Positions 17,834 to 26,528 of a DNA stretch of 36,898 nucleotides are shown one piece after another. The DNA comes from an uncultured Ruminococcus sp. (GTDB lineage Bacteria; Bacillota; Clostridia; Oscillospirales; Ruminococcaceae), in NCBI GenBank assembly GCA_947178575.1, contig CAMWYX010000018.1:1-36898 (forward strand). Direction: 5' to 3'. The position numbers and the translations under genes are program-made. The stretch's first letter is position 1; every line of letters starts with the position of its first letter. Below the pieces are notes generated by a model. The model was given only the letters and a program-made list of their open reading frames with translations. It did no database searches and was not told the DNA's origin.

Positions 17834-19705
17834 AAACTCAACAGGGTTATCAATCGGCATTCCTTCGATAAGAAGTGCCTGAGTATACAGAAGCTTTGCG
17901 TATTTTTCGAGTTTTTCGCTGTTATCGGAAGCTGATTTCAGTTTGCCGAAAATTTCATGTTCCGGATTGATTTCAAGAACACGCTGAGCCTTTACCTGAT
18001 TGTCATTTCCGGGCATTGTGTTCAGAACCTTTTCCATTTCAAGGGAAATTTCACCTTCGCTTGAAAGGCATACAGGGTGTGATTTAAGACGCTGTGACAG
18101 TATAACCTTGTTTACTTTTCCGCTAAGTGAATCTGCCATAACTTTGAGCATACCGGCATTTTCTTCTTCCTTAGCCTTTATTTCTTCCTGTTTTTCGGTG
18201 TTTTCGATTCCCAAGTCATCGGCGGAAACACTTCTGAACTCTTTTTCCTTGTACTTCATGAGCATTTTTATAGCAAATTCATCAACGTTGTCAGTCAGAT
18301 AAAGAATTTCAAATCCCTTATCCTTGACAAGTTCTGTCTGCGGAAGCTGTTCAATCCGTGCAATGCTTTCACCGGAAGCATAATAAATATACTTCTGTTC
18401 TTCGGGCATTGCTGTGACGTATTCGTCAAGAGTAACAAGCTTTCCCTGTGACGACGTAAAGAGAAGTAAATCCTGAAGCTTGTCCTTGTTCATTCCGTAT
18501 CCGCTGTATACTCCGAATTTCAGCTGTAATCCGAATGCTTTCCAGAACTCCTCATATTTTTCACGTTCATTTCTGAGCATTTTTTTGAGTTCGTTGCTGA
18601 TTGTTTTTTCAATGCTCTTTGCGATATTTTTCAACTGACGGTCATGCTGAAGCATTTCACGGGAAATGTTGAGCGATAAGTCTTCACTGTCAACAAGACC
18701 CCTTACAAATCCGAAATAGTCCGGAAGCAGGTCACCGCATTTGTCCATAATAAGCACGCCGTTTGAATAAAGCTGTAAGCCCTTTTCAAATTCCTTTGAA
18801 TAGAAATCAAAAGGAGCTTTTGACGGAATATAGAGAAGTGCGTTATAACTCGGAACACCCTCATTTACAACGTGCGAATATTTAAGCGGTTCGTTGTAGT
18901 CGTAGAATTTTTCTGTGTAGAAGTGTTTGTAATCATCTTCCTTGAGTTCTGATTTGCTTTTTTTCCAGAGCGGAACCATGCTGTTAAGGGTTTCGATTTC
19001 AATGTACTCTTCATATTCCGGAGTTTTTCCGGCTTCTTTATCCTCGTCCGACATTTCAACGGGACGGCTGTGAGTTACCTCCATTTTTATGGGGAATCTG
19101 ATATAATCGCTGTACTTGCTTACAAGATTTTTTATTCTGTAGGTATCGAGAAATTCGCTGTAATTTTCGTCATCGGTATCGTCAAGGAGTTCGAGGATAA
19201 TTTCTGTGCCGGTTGATTTCTTTTCGTCCTCTGTTACGGTGTAGCCGTCGATTCCCTCGGATTCCCAGCGGTAAGCGGTATCAGAACCATAAGCTTTCGT
19301 AATAACAGTTACTTTTTTTGCGACCATGAAAGCCGAATAGAATCCGACACCGAACTGTCCTATTATCTGATTGTCTTCGGCGAGTTTGTTTTCTGTCTTG
19401 AATTTAAGTGAACCACTGCTGGCGATAGTTCCGAGGTTATTTTCGAGTTCCTCGGCGGTCATTCCTATGCCGTTGTCGGTGATTTTAAGTGTACGGCTAT
19501 CCTTATCGGCAGTAATCCAGACAGCGAAATCATCTTTTGACAGACCGACTTTATCATCTGTGAGTGATTTGAAATAGAGTTTGTCAATAGCATCGCTGGC
19601 GTTTGATATAAGTTCACGCAGGAATATTTCCTTATGTGTATAGATTGAATTAATCATCATATCGAGGAGTCGTTTGGACTCAGCTTTGAACTGTTTTGTT
19701 TCCAT
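17807..19705 (-). CDS. htpG: Chaperone protein HtpG (Hsp90)
   Basis: The 632-residue protein has the GHKL ATPase N-domain with [22 protein letters not shown] and [13 protein letters not shown], the middle domain with [14 protein letters not shown], and the C-terminal dimerisation domain. It is an ATP-driven folding chaperone of the cytoplasm. The ATG at 19705 follows GGAG at 9 bases; an ATG five codons upstream overlaps that site. A perfect CIRCE operator sits at the predicted transcription start, so repression by HrcA is likely. The 3' end overlaps the convergent phosphopantetheinyl transferase gene, and no terminator is visible there. Confidence 0.97.
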   Translation of the reverse strand: METKQFKAESKRLLDMMINSIYTHKEIFLRELISNASDAIDKLYFKSLTDDKVGLSKDDFAVWITADKDSRTLKITDNGIGMTAEELENNLGTIASSGSLKFKTENKLAEDNQIIGQFGVGFYSAFMVAKKVTVITKAYGSDTAYRWESEGIDGYTVTEDEKKSTGTEIILELLDDTDDENYSEFLDTYRIKNLVSKYSDYIRFPIKMEVTHSRPVEMSDEDKEAGKTPEYEEYIEIETLNSMVPLWKKSKSELKEDDYKHFYTEKFYDYNEPLKYSHVVNEGVPSYNALLYIPSKAPFDFYSKEFEKGLQLYSNGVLIMDKCGDLLPDYFGFVRGLVDSEDLSLNISREMLQHDRQLKNIAKSIEKTISNELKKMLRNEREKYEEFWKAFGLQLKFGVYSGYGMNKDKLQDLLLFTSSQGKLVTLDEYVTAMPEEQKYIYYASGESIARIEQLPQTELVKDKGFEILYLTDNVDEFAIKMLMKYKEKEFRSVSADDLGIENTEKQEEIKAKEEENAGMLKVMADSLSGKVNKVILSQRLKSHPVCLSSEGEISLEMEKVLNTMPGNDNQVKAQRVLEINPEHEIFGKLKSASDNSEKLEKYAKLLYTQALLIEGMPIDNPVEFSNLICELM

Positions 19706-19729
19706 AATAAACATCTCCATAAAAATATA

Positions 19730-19756
19730 TTAGCACTCTCACTTGCCGAGTGCTAA
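19730..19756 (-). promoter_or_regulatory. CIRCE operator (HrcA binding site)
   Basis: TTAGCACTC (19730-19738), nine bases, GAGTGCTAA (19748-19756): a perfect CIRCE inverted repeat. It lies 6 bp inside the promoter's -10 box and 25 bp before the htpG ATG, the usual place for HrcA repression. The sequence is symmetric, but only htpG is positioned to be controlled. Confidence 0.97.
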
Positions 19757-19761
19757 TATAT

Positions 19762-19790
19762 AGTATAGACCATTTTTTCTGCAATGTCAA
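19762..19790 (-). promoter_or_regulatory. htpG promoter
   Basis: On the minus strand TTGACA (19790-19785), 17 bases, TATACT (19767-19762), directly upstream of the CIRCE element. Confidence 0.9.
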
Positions 19791-19935
19791 TAACGGCGGA
19801 AAATGTTTACAATTTGTTAATATTTAATCAGCGGATTCCGGAATAATTCACAGGAAATAACAGGAATTTTTGTGCATACTTCCGAAAAATAAAATTCAAT
19901 GCATCAATTTTATAATTCTCCGACACGTTATTATT

Positions 19936-19974
19936 GAATCGATTCAGCCGGTTATTTTATTTCCGTAACCGGTT
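19936..19974 (+). repeat. Palindrome and hairpin in the sigma factor gene leader
   Basis: GAATCGATTC (19936-19945) is a perfect 10-bp palindrome. It is followed by AGCCGGTTA/TAACCGGTT (19946-19954/19966-19974, one G-T pair) ending 19 bases before the sigma gene ATG. A TATAAT at 19911-19916 without a clear -35 lies upstream, and CAGGAA is repeated 10 bases apart at 19851 and 19861. These are candidate control sites; none is proven. Confidence 0.45.
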
Positions 19975-19993
19975 CAAGGAAGTGAATAATATT

Positions 19994-20506
19994 ATGGATA
20001 ATTTTTCCGAAGATGTAAAACTTGCACGCAACGGCGATACTTCGGCATTTGCACGCCTTTACGCTATTGTATATAAAGATTTATATCACATTGCACTGTA
20101 CAGTCTGCGGAGTTCCCACGATGCCTGTGATGTGGTAAGTGATACGGTTCTTGATGCTTTCTGTTCTGTCGGAAGTCTTAAGAACGAAAAGGCATTCAGG
20201 AGCTGGATAATGAAAATACTTTCCGCAAAAATAAAGCGGAAACAGCGTGAATATTTTGCCGATACCGTGGAGATTACCGAGGACGTTGAGCCGGCAGTTG
20301 ATACGCTGTGCGAGGATTCTGAACTTAAAAACGCAATGGAATCCCTTGACCCCCAGTCACGGCTTATATTGTCGATGTCGGTGCTTGAGGGATATACAAG
20401 CGGTGAGATAGCCGAAATATGCGGTATAAAATCAAGCACAGTGCGTTCAAGATTATCACGGATAAAAAAACAGCTCAGACTTGAATTAGGAGGAGACATT
20501 TTATGA
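19994..20506 (+). CDS. ECF-type sigma-70 family RNA polymerase sigma factor
   Basis: The 170-residue protein has the two-domain ECF layout: sigma region 2 (about 8-85, LARNGDTSAFARLYAIVYKD to AFRSWIMKILSAKIKRK) and region 4 (about 110-165, with LDPQSRLILSMSVLEGYTSG and the helix-turn-helix EIAEICGIKSSTVRSRLSR). The region 1.1 and 3 of housekeeping sigma factors are absent. The ATG at 19994 follows AAGGAAGTGA at a long distance, so initiation may be weak. Its TGA overlaps the ATG of the next gene (ATGA), so the two are translationally coupled, typical for an ECF sigma factor and its membrane anti-sigma partner. Confidence 0.9.
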   Translation: MDNFSEDVKLARNGDTSAFARLYAIVYKDLYHIALYSLRSSHDACDVVSDTVLDAFCSVGSLKNEKAFRSWIMKILSAKIKRKQREYFADTVEITEDVEPAVDTLCEDSELKNAMESLDPQSRLILSMSVLEGYTSGEIAEICGIKSSTVRSRLSRIKKQLRLELGGDIL

Positions 20507-22899
20507 AAAACAATGACGAAAGAGTAAAAAAGATACTTGATTCCGAAAGTGTTCCGGACGAGATTTCGCCGGAAAACATAAAAAATATGCTTGATGAAAA
20601 ATCCGGCGGATTATCAATGAAAGATAATTCCGCAGACAATCCGGAATGTGAATTGTCAATGCGGAAAATCACGAAAATTTCGGTTTTCGGACGTATTGCC
20701 GCCGCTGTTGCCGCATTTGCGGTAATCACGGGGACTACATTGGGAACGGTTAATCTTGTACGCAGAAACGGAGACAATACAAAAACAGAATATAATAATA
20801 ATTCCAGTGAATATTCAGCAGTTCCGGATTCCGGTAAAAGCGAAGATGATAAAAACAAAAATTCCGGAAATTCCCAAAAATCCGAAGATACTACCGAGGA
20901 AAAACACATCAAACCGGAGCAGGCGGCAGCTCCGTATATGAACGGTGCGGAAAGCTATGAACAGGTTTACAATATGATTCAGGAAGCACACCGTAAATCA
21001 CTTTCAAAAAGAAATGCACTTCAGAGTGTGATAACCGAAAATGCCGATGATTACGTTACTGCTGACGGTGCTGTTCCTGCCGATATTGCGGACGGTTATG
21101 ATGCAGGCGGTGCGGTAGCTTTCAACGGTGTGGACGAACTGAAAACAGAAACAATGATTGAAAATTCTGCCATTCAGGAATCGGTATCGGCAGGGGGAGC
21201 AGATGATTTTTCCGAAACGTATAATCAGGAGGACGGAGTTCTTGAAGCCGATATTGTCAAGACCGACGGAAAACGCATTTATTATCTGTACAATGACTAC
21301 AGCAAGGAAATGTATTTTGACAGTTATATGGATTCTGTTGCAAAAATGAACATCGCCGAAGTTGACGGCGGAGAGTTTGCGGAATCATACAGCATTGATA
21401 TTTCACCGGAATACATCATTGACGGAGATGACTGGAACACCGAAATATATGTCAATGAAATGTATCTGTATAACGATATGGTTATTGTTATCGGTCAGGC
21501 AAATGCGTGGAGAAATATTCCCGACGAATCCGAACAGCCTTTACAGAACGGTGCAGATGTTTATCGTGTGGCGAATTACCGGTATGAGCAGGAAAATCAA
21601 TGTTTTGTCTCTGTGTATACATCGGAAAACGAACCACAGCTTATAGGAACATACTGGCAGGACGGATTTTTCAGCGATGTCCGGATTGCTCCCGACGGAT
21701 ATATGTATCTTGTAAGCACGTATAATGTGTATGATTTTTCTGCAATTGATGATTCCGGAGAGCCGGAAAAATATATTCCGGAATGCGGAACTGATAATTT
21801 TGAATGTATTCAGCCATGTGATATACTTCTGCCGGAAGATGAACTTGACAACGGCAGTGTTTTGAGTTATACTGTAATAGGAAGCGTTAATCTGAATGTT
21901 TCCGGCGAATTTTCAAACACCGATACAAAGGCACTTGCAGGATATTCAGGGGATTTATATTGTTCTGCCGATAATATCTATACTGCATCGGGCTGGGATT
22001 CCACCGATATTACACGTATAGCCATAGGCGAAGGAAATATCGAGCCTGTGGCAAGCGGTACAGTTGAAGGGTTCGTGCGTGACCAGTTTTCCATGAGCGA
22101 ATACAACGGATATTTCCGTGTTGCAACAACTGTTGATACTTGGGTTGACAACGGCAATTTCCTGACGGATATTCTTTCAATCAATACCGAATCAACGCAT
22201 ATTTCCGATAACCGTGTTTACATTCTTGATATGGATATGAACGTCGTCGGAAGCGTCGGCGGATTCGGCGAGAACGAAACAATAAAATCCGTGAATTTCG
22301 ACGGCGATATGGGATATGTCGTAACTTATGAGCAGACAGACCCTCTTTTTGCGATAGACCTTTCAAATCCGACCGACCCATTTATTACAGATGAATTTAA
22401 AATTCTCGGCTACAGCACGTATATGCAGAAATGGGCGGACGGTCAGCTGTTAGGATTCGGAGCAGATGCAGACGAGGACGGCATACAGACCGGAATCAAA
22501 ATTGTTATGTTTGATAATTCCGACCCTTACGACCTGAAAGAAATCGGATTGTATTCGGTTAATCGTGAACATTATGAACAGTATGTCAGCTCCGAGGGAA
22601 TATGGGACAGAAAAGCTCTGCTGATAGCTCCGGAAAAAAATCTCATCGGCGTTCCCGTTGAGATAAGCGACTGGAGCGACAGCGAAAACTATCAGGATAA
22701 ATGCAGTTATATGTTTTTCAGCTATGAAGACGGTGAATTTATATTCTGTGGTGAAATTGAATCGGATTCCTCGGAAGAATACGAAAACAGGTTCAACCGT
22801 GCTGTATATATCGGCGATTATGTGTATGTTCTTTCGTCGCATAGATTTGTATCGGCAGATATTGAAACGCTTTCCATAAAATCAGAAACTGAATTTTAA
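20503..22899 (+). CDS. Membrane-anchored beta-propeller protein, putative anti-sigma sensor
   Basis: The 798-residue protein has an N-terminal cytoplasmic segment (1-60, including VPDEISPENIKNML), one membrane helix (about 62-86), an acidic/Asn-Ser linker (about 87-130) and a large extracellular region. The latter contains DGVLEADIVKTDGKRIYYL (about 245-264), the hallmark of the secreted C-terminal beta-propeller family (PF09826 as I remember it), with repeated VYILDMDMNVVGSV-like blades. The N-terminal segment resembles the short sigma-binding ends of anti-sigma factors, though no zinc-finger motif is present. The four-base overlap with the sigma gene supports the anti-sigma role, which is an inference. 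AGGAGGAG lies just upstream. What the propeller senses is unknown. Confidence 0.82.
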   Translation: MKNNDERVKKILDSESVPDEISPENIKNMLDEKSGGLSMKDNSADNPECELSMRKITKISVFGRIAAAVAAFAVITGTTLGTVNLVRRNGDNTKTEYNNNSSEYSAVPDSGKSEDDKNKNSGNSQKSEDTTEEKHIKPEQAAAPYMNGAESYEQVYNMIQEAHRKSLSKRNALQSVITENADDYVTADGAVPADIADGYDAGGAVAFNGVDELKTETMIENSAIQESVSAGGADDFSETYNQEDGVLEADIVKTDGKRIYYLYNDYSKEMYFDSYMDSVAKMNIAEVDGGEFAESYSIDISPEYIIDGDDWNTEIYVNEMYLYNDMVIVIGQANAWRNIPDESEQPLQNGADVYRVANYRYEQENQCFVSVYTSENEPQLIGTYWQDGFFSDVRIAPDGYMYLVSTYNVYDFSAIDDSGEPEKYIPECGTDNFECIQPCDILLPEDELDNGSVLSYTVIGSVNLNVSGEFSNTDTKALAGYSGDLYCSADNIYTASGWDSTDITRIAIGEGNIEPVASGTVEGFVRDQFSMSEYNGYFRVATTVDTWVDNGNFLTDILSINTESTHISDNRVYILDMDMNVVGSVGGFGENETIKSVNFDGDMGYVVTYEQTDPLFAIDLSNPTDPFITDEFKILGYSTYMQKWADGQLLGFGADADEDGIQTGIKIVMFDNSDPYDLKEIGLYSVNREHYEQYVSSEGIWDRKALLIAPEKNLIGVPVEISDWSDSENYQDKCSYMFFSYEDGEFIFCGEIESDSSEEYENRFNRAVYIGDYVYVLSSHRFVSADIETLSIKSETEF

Positions 22900-22917
22900 A
22901 ATTTTGGAGATGATAAT

Positions 22918-24003
22918 TTGAGAAAATTTATCTGTGCATTATCAACGTGTCTGCTTTCGCTTACAGTTCTTTCCGGTTGCGGAAATGAACCTGCTCCAGC
23001 TCCTATCATCGGCGATGATGAGGGCGGAATTGTATACAGGGAAACAGAAACAGTAACTACACTTCCGAAAGTAAGGACGGGACAGAAAAGCAGTTCAGAT
23101 GTATCTGATTCCGACGAGACAACAACAACGGCAGTAAAAGAAAATCAGTCCGACAGTACGGAAGAAAATAAAACTTCCGGAAATGGTTCTGAAAATACTT
23201 CTGCCGGAAACAGTAATTCTGATAATAAATCCAATAGTTCTGCGGAAAACAATTCCGGAAATAATTCTGATAATTCACAGAATAATTCTTCCGGAAGCGA
23301 TTCTGACAAAGCAGTTCAGACAAATGCCGGAAACTCCGGAAGTTCTGCGGTTACAGATACCAGACCGCCGGCAACTCAGAACGCACCTGAGGAATTGTAT
23401 TATCTTGAGGGAATAGTCTATGAAGTAGGAGATAAAAGTATTCTGCTTGACGAATCAGACCTGAATCTTGTAAATGTAGGCTTTGACGATAAAATTAAAG
23501 ATGTCAGAGTCGGCGACCGTGTTCTTGTTACTTATGACGGATGTATTTCAGAAAGTTATCCGTCACAGGCAACCGGATATTCAATTGAAGTCACGGAAAA
23601 GGCAGATACCGGATATACACTCCAGAAATTTGTATGCGATAATCTGGAATACAATCTCAAATTTTCTCTTCTTGTTCCGGACGGCTGGACTTCAAAAATT
23701 ATCGAATATCCTACAGAGGGCGATTTCACCGACTGGGGAGTAAGATTCACACCCGAAAGCGGAACTGGCGGAATCGATGTAAGCTGGCACAGTGCATTTG
23801 CCATAAGAGAACCATTCGATACAAGACCTGTCACAGTGAATAATTTTGAAGCTTATAAATACACAAGGGAAGGTTATTTGCGTTTCTATGTCTATGACAA
23901 TAATTATATCGCTTCCAATAATTTCTACGGAACTGAACAGTATGACGAATATATCGACACTGTTGAATTTATTATAAGCACAATTGACTTTGAATGTATG
24001 TAA
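22918..24003 (+). CDS. Lipoprotein of the sigma/beta-propeller cluster
   Basis: The 361-residue protein begins with a lipoprotein signal peptide whose lipobox is VLSGC (Cys21). A long Ser/Asn/Asp/Glu linker follows (about 55-155), then a small beta-rich domain YYLEGIVYEVGDKSILLDES...VGDRVLVTYDGCISESYP (about 160-225) that looks like an OB-fold of the YobA/DUF3221 kind, and a C-terminal domain with LLVPDGWTSKI. It should be tethered to the outer face of the membrane. The start is TTG, supported by GGAGATG 8 bases upstream and by the signal peptide. It lies 18 bp after the propeller gene and probably shares its transcript. Confidence 0.82.
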   Translation: MRKFICALSTCLLSLTVLSGCGNEPAPAPIIGDDEGGIVYRETETVTTLPKVRTGQKSSSDVSDSDETTTTAVKENQSDSTEENKTSGNGSENTSAGNSNSDNKSNSSAENNSGNNSDNSQNNSSGSDSDKAVQTNAGNSGSSAVTDTRPPATQNAPEELYYLEGIVYEVGDKSILLDESDLNLVNVGFDDKIKDVRVGDRVLVTYDGCISESYPSQATGYSIEVTEKADTGYTLQKFVCDNLEYNLKFSLLVPDGWTSKIIEYPTEGDFTDWGVRFTPESGTGGIDVSWHSAFAIREPFDTRPVTVNNFEAYKYTREGYLRFYVYDNNYIASNNFYGTEQYDEYIDTVEFIISTIDFECM

Positions 24004-24032
24004 AAAAGCTCTCCGGATTTTTTTCCGGAGAG
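24002..24032 (-). terminator. Terminator of the aquaporin gene, shared with the lipoprotein gene
   Basis: CTCTCCGGA (24009-24017) pairs with TCCGGAGAG (24024-24032). On the minus strand it is followed by CTTTTTTA, a good terminator. On the plus strand, where the lipoprotein gene has just ended, the T tract is poor (TCGTTTGTG). Confidence 0.85.
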
Positions 24033-24047
24033 TCGTTTGTGATATGT

Positions 24048-24800
24048 TTACTTTTTATTTTTTTCGGCTTTTGCTGTTACTTTCGCATTTTTTTCGGTTA
24101 CGATGCCGTTTTCAAAGAAGATATGTACTCCGGCGGCAGCTGCTGCACCGACAAGCGGACCTGCAATAAATACCCATATGCATGAAATCGGGTCGGAATT
24201 TCCGTTGATAGCTGCCATTATGGCAGGACCTATGCTTCTTGCAGGATTTACGGAAGTTCCGGTAAGACCTATTCCGAGGATATGTACAAGAACAAGCGTG
24301 AAGCCGATAACAATTCCGCCGAATGAGCCGTGACTGAATTTTTTTGATGTTACTCCGAGAATCGTGAGAACAAATACGAATGTCAGGAAAAATTCAACCA
24401 TAAGACCGGCAAGTGCATTTCCGCCTACTCCGCCGAGACCGTTTGAACCGAATCCGCCTGTCATATCGGTAACGTTTCCGAGACTGAATATCGCTGCGAG
24501 TAATCCCGAACCGGCAAAAGCACCGAGACACTGTGAAATGATATAGCCGAAGAAATCGGTAAGACTCATTCCTCCTGTGATAAGCACTCCAAGCGATACC
24601 GCCGGATTGATGTGACAGCCTGAAATATTGCCGACACAATACGCCATTCCGACGATAACAAGACCGAAAGCGAGGGCTGTAAGAATATATCCGCCTCCCT
24701 GAACAGCGTCACAGCCCACAAGCATTGCAGTTCCACAGCCGAGAACGACAAGTACCATAGTACCTATAAACTCGGCAACATACTTTTTGAAAGAATTCAT
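24048..24800 (-). CDS. aqpZ: Aquaporin, AqpZ-type water channel
   Basis: The 250-residue, six-helix MIP protein has both NPA boxes: GCHINPAVSLG (about 61-71) and TGTSVNPARSIG (about 180-191). His173, Thr182 and Arg188 fall where E. coli AqpZ has His174, Thr183 and Arg189 of its narrow selectivity filter, so a water channel rather than a glycerol facilitator is likely. The ATG at 24800 follows GGAGGA. The gene is monocistronic with its own promoter and terminator. Confidence 0.94.
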   Translation of the reverse strand: MNSFKKYVAEFIGTMVLVVLGCGTAMLVGCDAVQGGGYILTALAFGLVIVGMAYCVGNISGCHINPAVSLGVLITGGMSLTDFFGYIISQCLGAFAGSGLLAAIFSLGNVTDMTGGFGSNGLGGVGGNALAGLMVEFFLTFVFVLTILGVTSKKFSHGSFGGIVIGFTLVLVHILGIGLTGTSVNPARSIGPAIMAAINGNSDPISCIWVFIAGPLVGAAAAAGVHIFFENGIVTEKNAKVTAKAEKNKK

Positions 24801-24846
24801 GTATACTCCTCCGTTTAATATATTTTCGGGAAATATTCCCAACATG

Positions 24847-24876
24847 ATTTTACCACATATCAGACGGTGATGTCAA
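24847..24876 (-). promoter_or_regulatory. Aquaporin promoter
   Basis: On the minus strand TTGACA (24876-24871), 18 bases, TAAAAT (24852-24847), about 45 bp before the ATG. Confidence 0.78.
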
Positions 24877-24984
24877 GAATATTTATCAATTCCGGTGATT
24901 TGACAAAATTCGGTATATATTTGTTGTGCATAGTGACGGGAAAATTATTTTCACTTTCAGGAATATGTGATAAGATTTGGCGTA

Positions 24985-25013
24985 TTGACAAACGCAGAAA
25001 AATGATATATAAT
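24985..25013 (+). promoter_or_regulatory. Consensus promoter of the dockerin protein gene
   Basis: TTGACA (24985-24990), 17 bases, TATAAT (25008-25013). It predicts a leader of about 100 bases. Confidence 0.88.
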
Positions 25014-25039
25014 TGAAATATATTCAGCATGAGACGAGT

Positions 25040-25079
25040 ATCAGAGTTGAGATAGGTTCTGATTCTTTTCAGGCTCTGA
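25040..25079 (+). promoter_or_regulatory. Leader RNA with two mutually exclusive pairings
   Basis: ATCAGA (25040-25045) can pair with TCTGAT (25058-25063), while the overlapping TCAGAG (25041-25046) can pair with CTCTGA (25074-25079). Both cannot form together. Such switching could control the dockerin gene, but the stems are short and may be chance. Confidence 0.35.
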
Positions 25080-25121
25080 AAAACAATCGATTAAAATAAT
25101 TTATTTAATGGAGGACGTAAT

Positions 25122-26474
25122 ATGAAAAAATTTATTTCCGCTGTTGCATCTACAGCAGTTCTCGCATCTGTGATAAATTTACCGGCAATATATGCTGAAA
25201 GCTACGGAAACGGCACAAAGATTACTGTACTCGGCGATGGTGTTTCTTTAGGTTCGGGTCTTTCAGCCGGAGAATACGATTATGGTACTCTTGTTGCGAG
25301 TTATCTCAAGGGTTCTGTTGAAAACTATGCGGTAAAGGGTTCAAGAGCACATAACGTACTTGAACAGATTCAGAATTTCAGCGACAAACAGAAAGCTCAG
25401 ATAGCTGATTCCGATGTTGTTGTTATTGCTGTTGGTTCTCATGATATGACTGAATATGTATGTGACTATATGCTTAATATGTTCGCATCTATAAATTGCC
25501 TTAAGGATTGGTATGATGTAAATGACATTCCGGAGAAACCGTCATTTTCTGATATAAATCTGATGACCGACCGGAACAAGCTGAGTACATACATTGAAAA
25601 TCCGCTCAATGCGGTAAATATAACTACCAATCTGCAGGTAATGCGTCTCAATCTGACTGCTACAACAAAGACACAGAATTATTCAAAATATAAACGTATA
25701 TTTGAACTTGAGACCATGCCGGCTATAAAATCAATAGCCGAGGAACTTAAAGCTATAAATCCAGATGTGCGGATTATCTTTCAGGATATTTATAACCCCC
25801 TCGAATTTGAACCTTCTTATTTTAATGAAAATTTTACAGGAGGCTATAAAAGTGTAATGGTATCGCTGAGAACCAATTTCAAGCTGATTACCCAGAGTTT
25901 TTCGGAACAGCTTAAAGCGATTGACGGAATTGAAGTCGCCGATGTCCGTGATGATTTCATGTCATACGAGATGGACGATTATTTCAATGAATATTATTAC
26001 AGCTGGTATTTCACGAATATACAGTCCGGAGGCGGTGCGTTAAAGGATATTTACCCGAATCAGGCAGGCAACGTCGCTATTGCCACTGCGGTTCTTAATA
26101 CCATAGGCGAAATACACGATGAGGGAAGTCTGCTCGAACGTACATTCATGAGACTTCCTGATATGGAAAGCTATCCGGCATATGCACTCGAAAAATATAA
26201 CCGTATTGCAGGGGAATATATTTCCTACCCTATGGGTGATGTTGATGACAACCTGAAAGTTGATGCCTCAGATGCTACAATGATACTTGTTGAATATGGT
26301 CTGTTATCTACCGGCAAGGATTCGATGTTCTCGGAAGAACAGCGTAATGCAGGCGATATTGACGGCGACGGAAAAGTGGATTCCACTGACGCTTCAAAAG
26401 TGCTTGAATATTATGCATATCTTTCAACCGGAGGTCAGCTGACCAGAATGAAAGACTGGCTTGAACAGAGATAA
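25122..26474 (+). CDS. Secreted SGNH-hydrolase-like protein with C-terminal dockerin, catalytic residues replaced
   Basis: The 450-residue protein has a signal peptide (about 1-26, ending IYAES), an SGNH/GDSL esterase-like domain (about 33-345) and a type I dockerin (about 370-440) with two calcium loops, DVDDNLKVDASDA and DIDGDGKVDSTDA. The dockerin should attach it to a cohesin on a cellulosome scaffold. The SGNH blocks are recognisable but changed: block I reads GDG (38-40) where catalytic Ser is expected, block III reads GSHD (105-108) where GxND is usual, and block V reads DIYPNQAGN (309-317) with Tyr for the catalytic His. Block II Gly73 is kept. It is probably not an active esterase. 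TGGAGG precedes the ATG. Confidence 0.9.
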   Translation: MKKFISAVASTAVLASVINLPAIYAESYGNGTKITVLGDGVSLGSGLSAGEYDYGTLVASYLKGSVENYAVKGSRAHNVLEQIQNFSDKQKAQIADSDVVVIAVGSHDMTEYVCDYMLNMFASINCLKDWYDVNDIPEKPSFSDINLMTDRNKLSTYIENPLNAVNITTNLQVMRLNLTATTKTQNYSKYKRIFELETMPAIKSIAEELKAINPDVRIIFQDIYNPLEFEPSYFNENFTGGYKSVMVSLRTNFKLITQSFSEQLKAIDGIEVADVRDDFMSYEMDDYFNEYYYSWYFTNIQSGGGALKDIYPNQAGNVAIATAVLNTIGEIHDEGSLLERTFMRLPDMESYPAYALEKYNRIAGEYISYPMGDVDDNLKVDASDATMILVEYGLLSTGKDSMFSEEQRNAGDIDGDGKVDSTDASKVLEYYAYLSTGGQLTRMKDWLEQR

Positions 26475-26486
26475 TTTACAGAATAC

Positions 26487-26523
26487 AAAAAGCTCCGTGG
26501 AATTTTTCCGCAGAGCTTTTTTA
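26487..26523. terminator. Bidirectional terminator between the dockerin gene and spoVAC
   Basis: AAAAAGCTC (26487-26495) pairs with GAGCTTTTT, with further inner pairs GTGGAA/TTCCGC and one mismatch. A-rich and T-rich flanks make it work for both converging genes. Confidence 0.88.
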
Positions 26524-26528
26524 TATCT

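Noticed and set aside
23160-23390. Repetitive TCCGGA/AATTC-rich stretch as a possible DNA repeat array
   Set aside because: It encodes the Ser/Asn-rich linker of the lipoprotein; the repeats are irregular and follow codon use for Ser, Asn and Gly.
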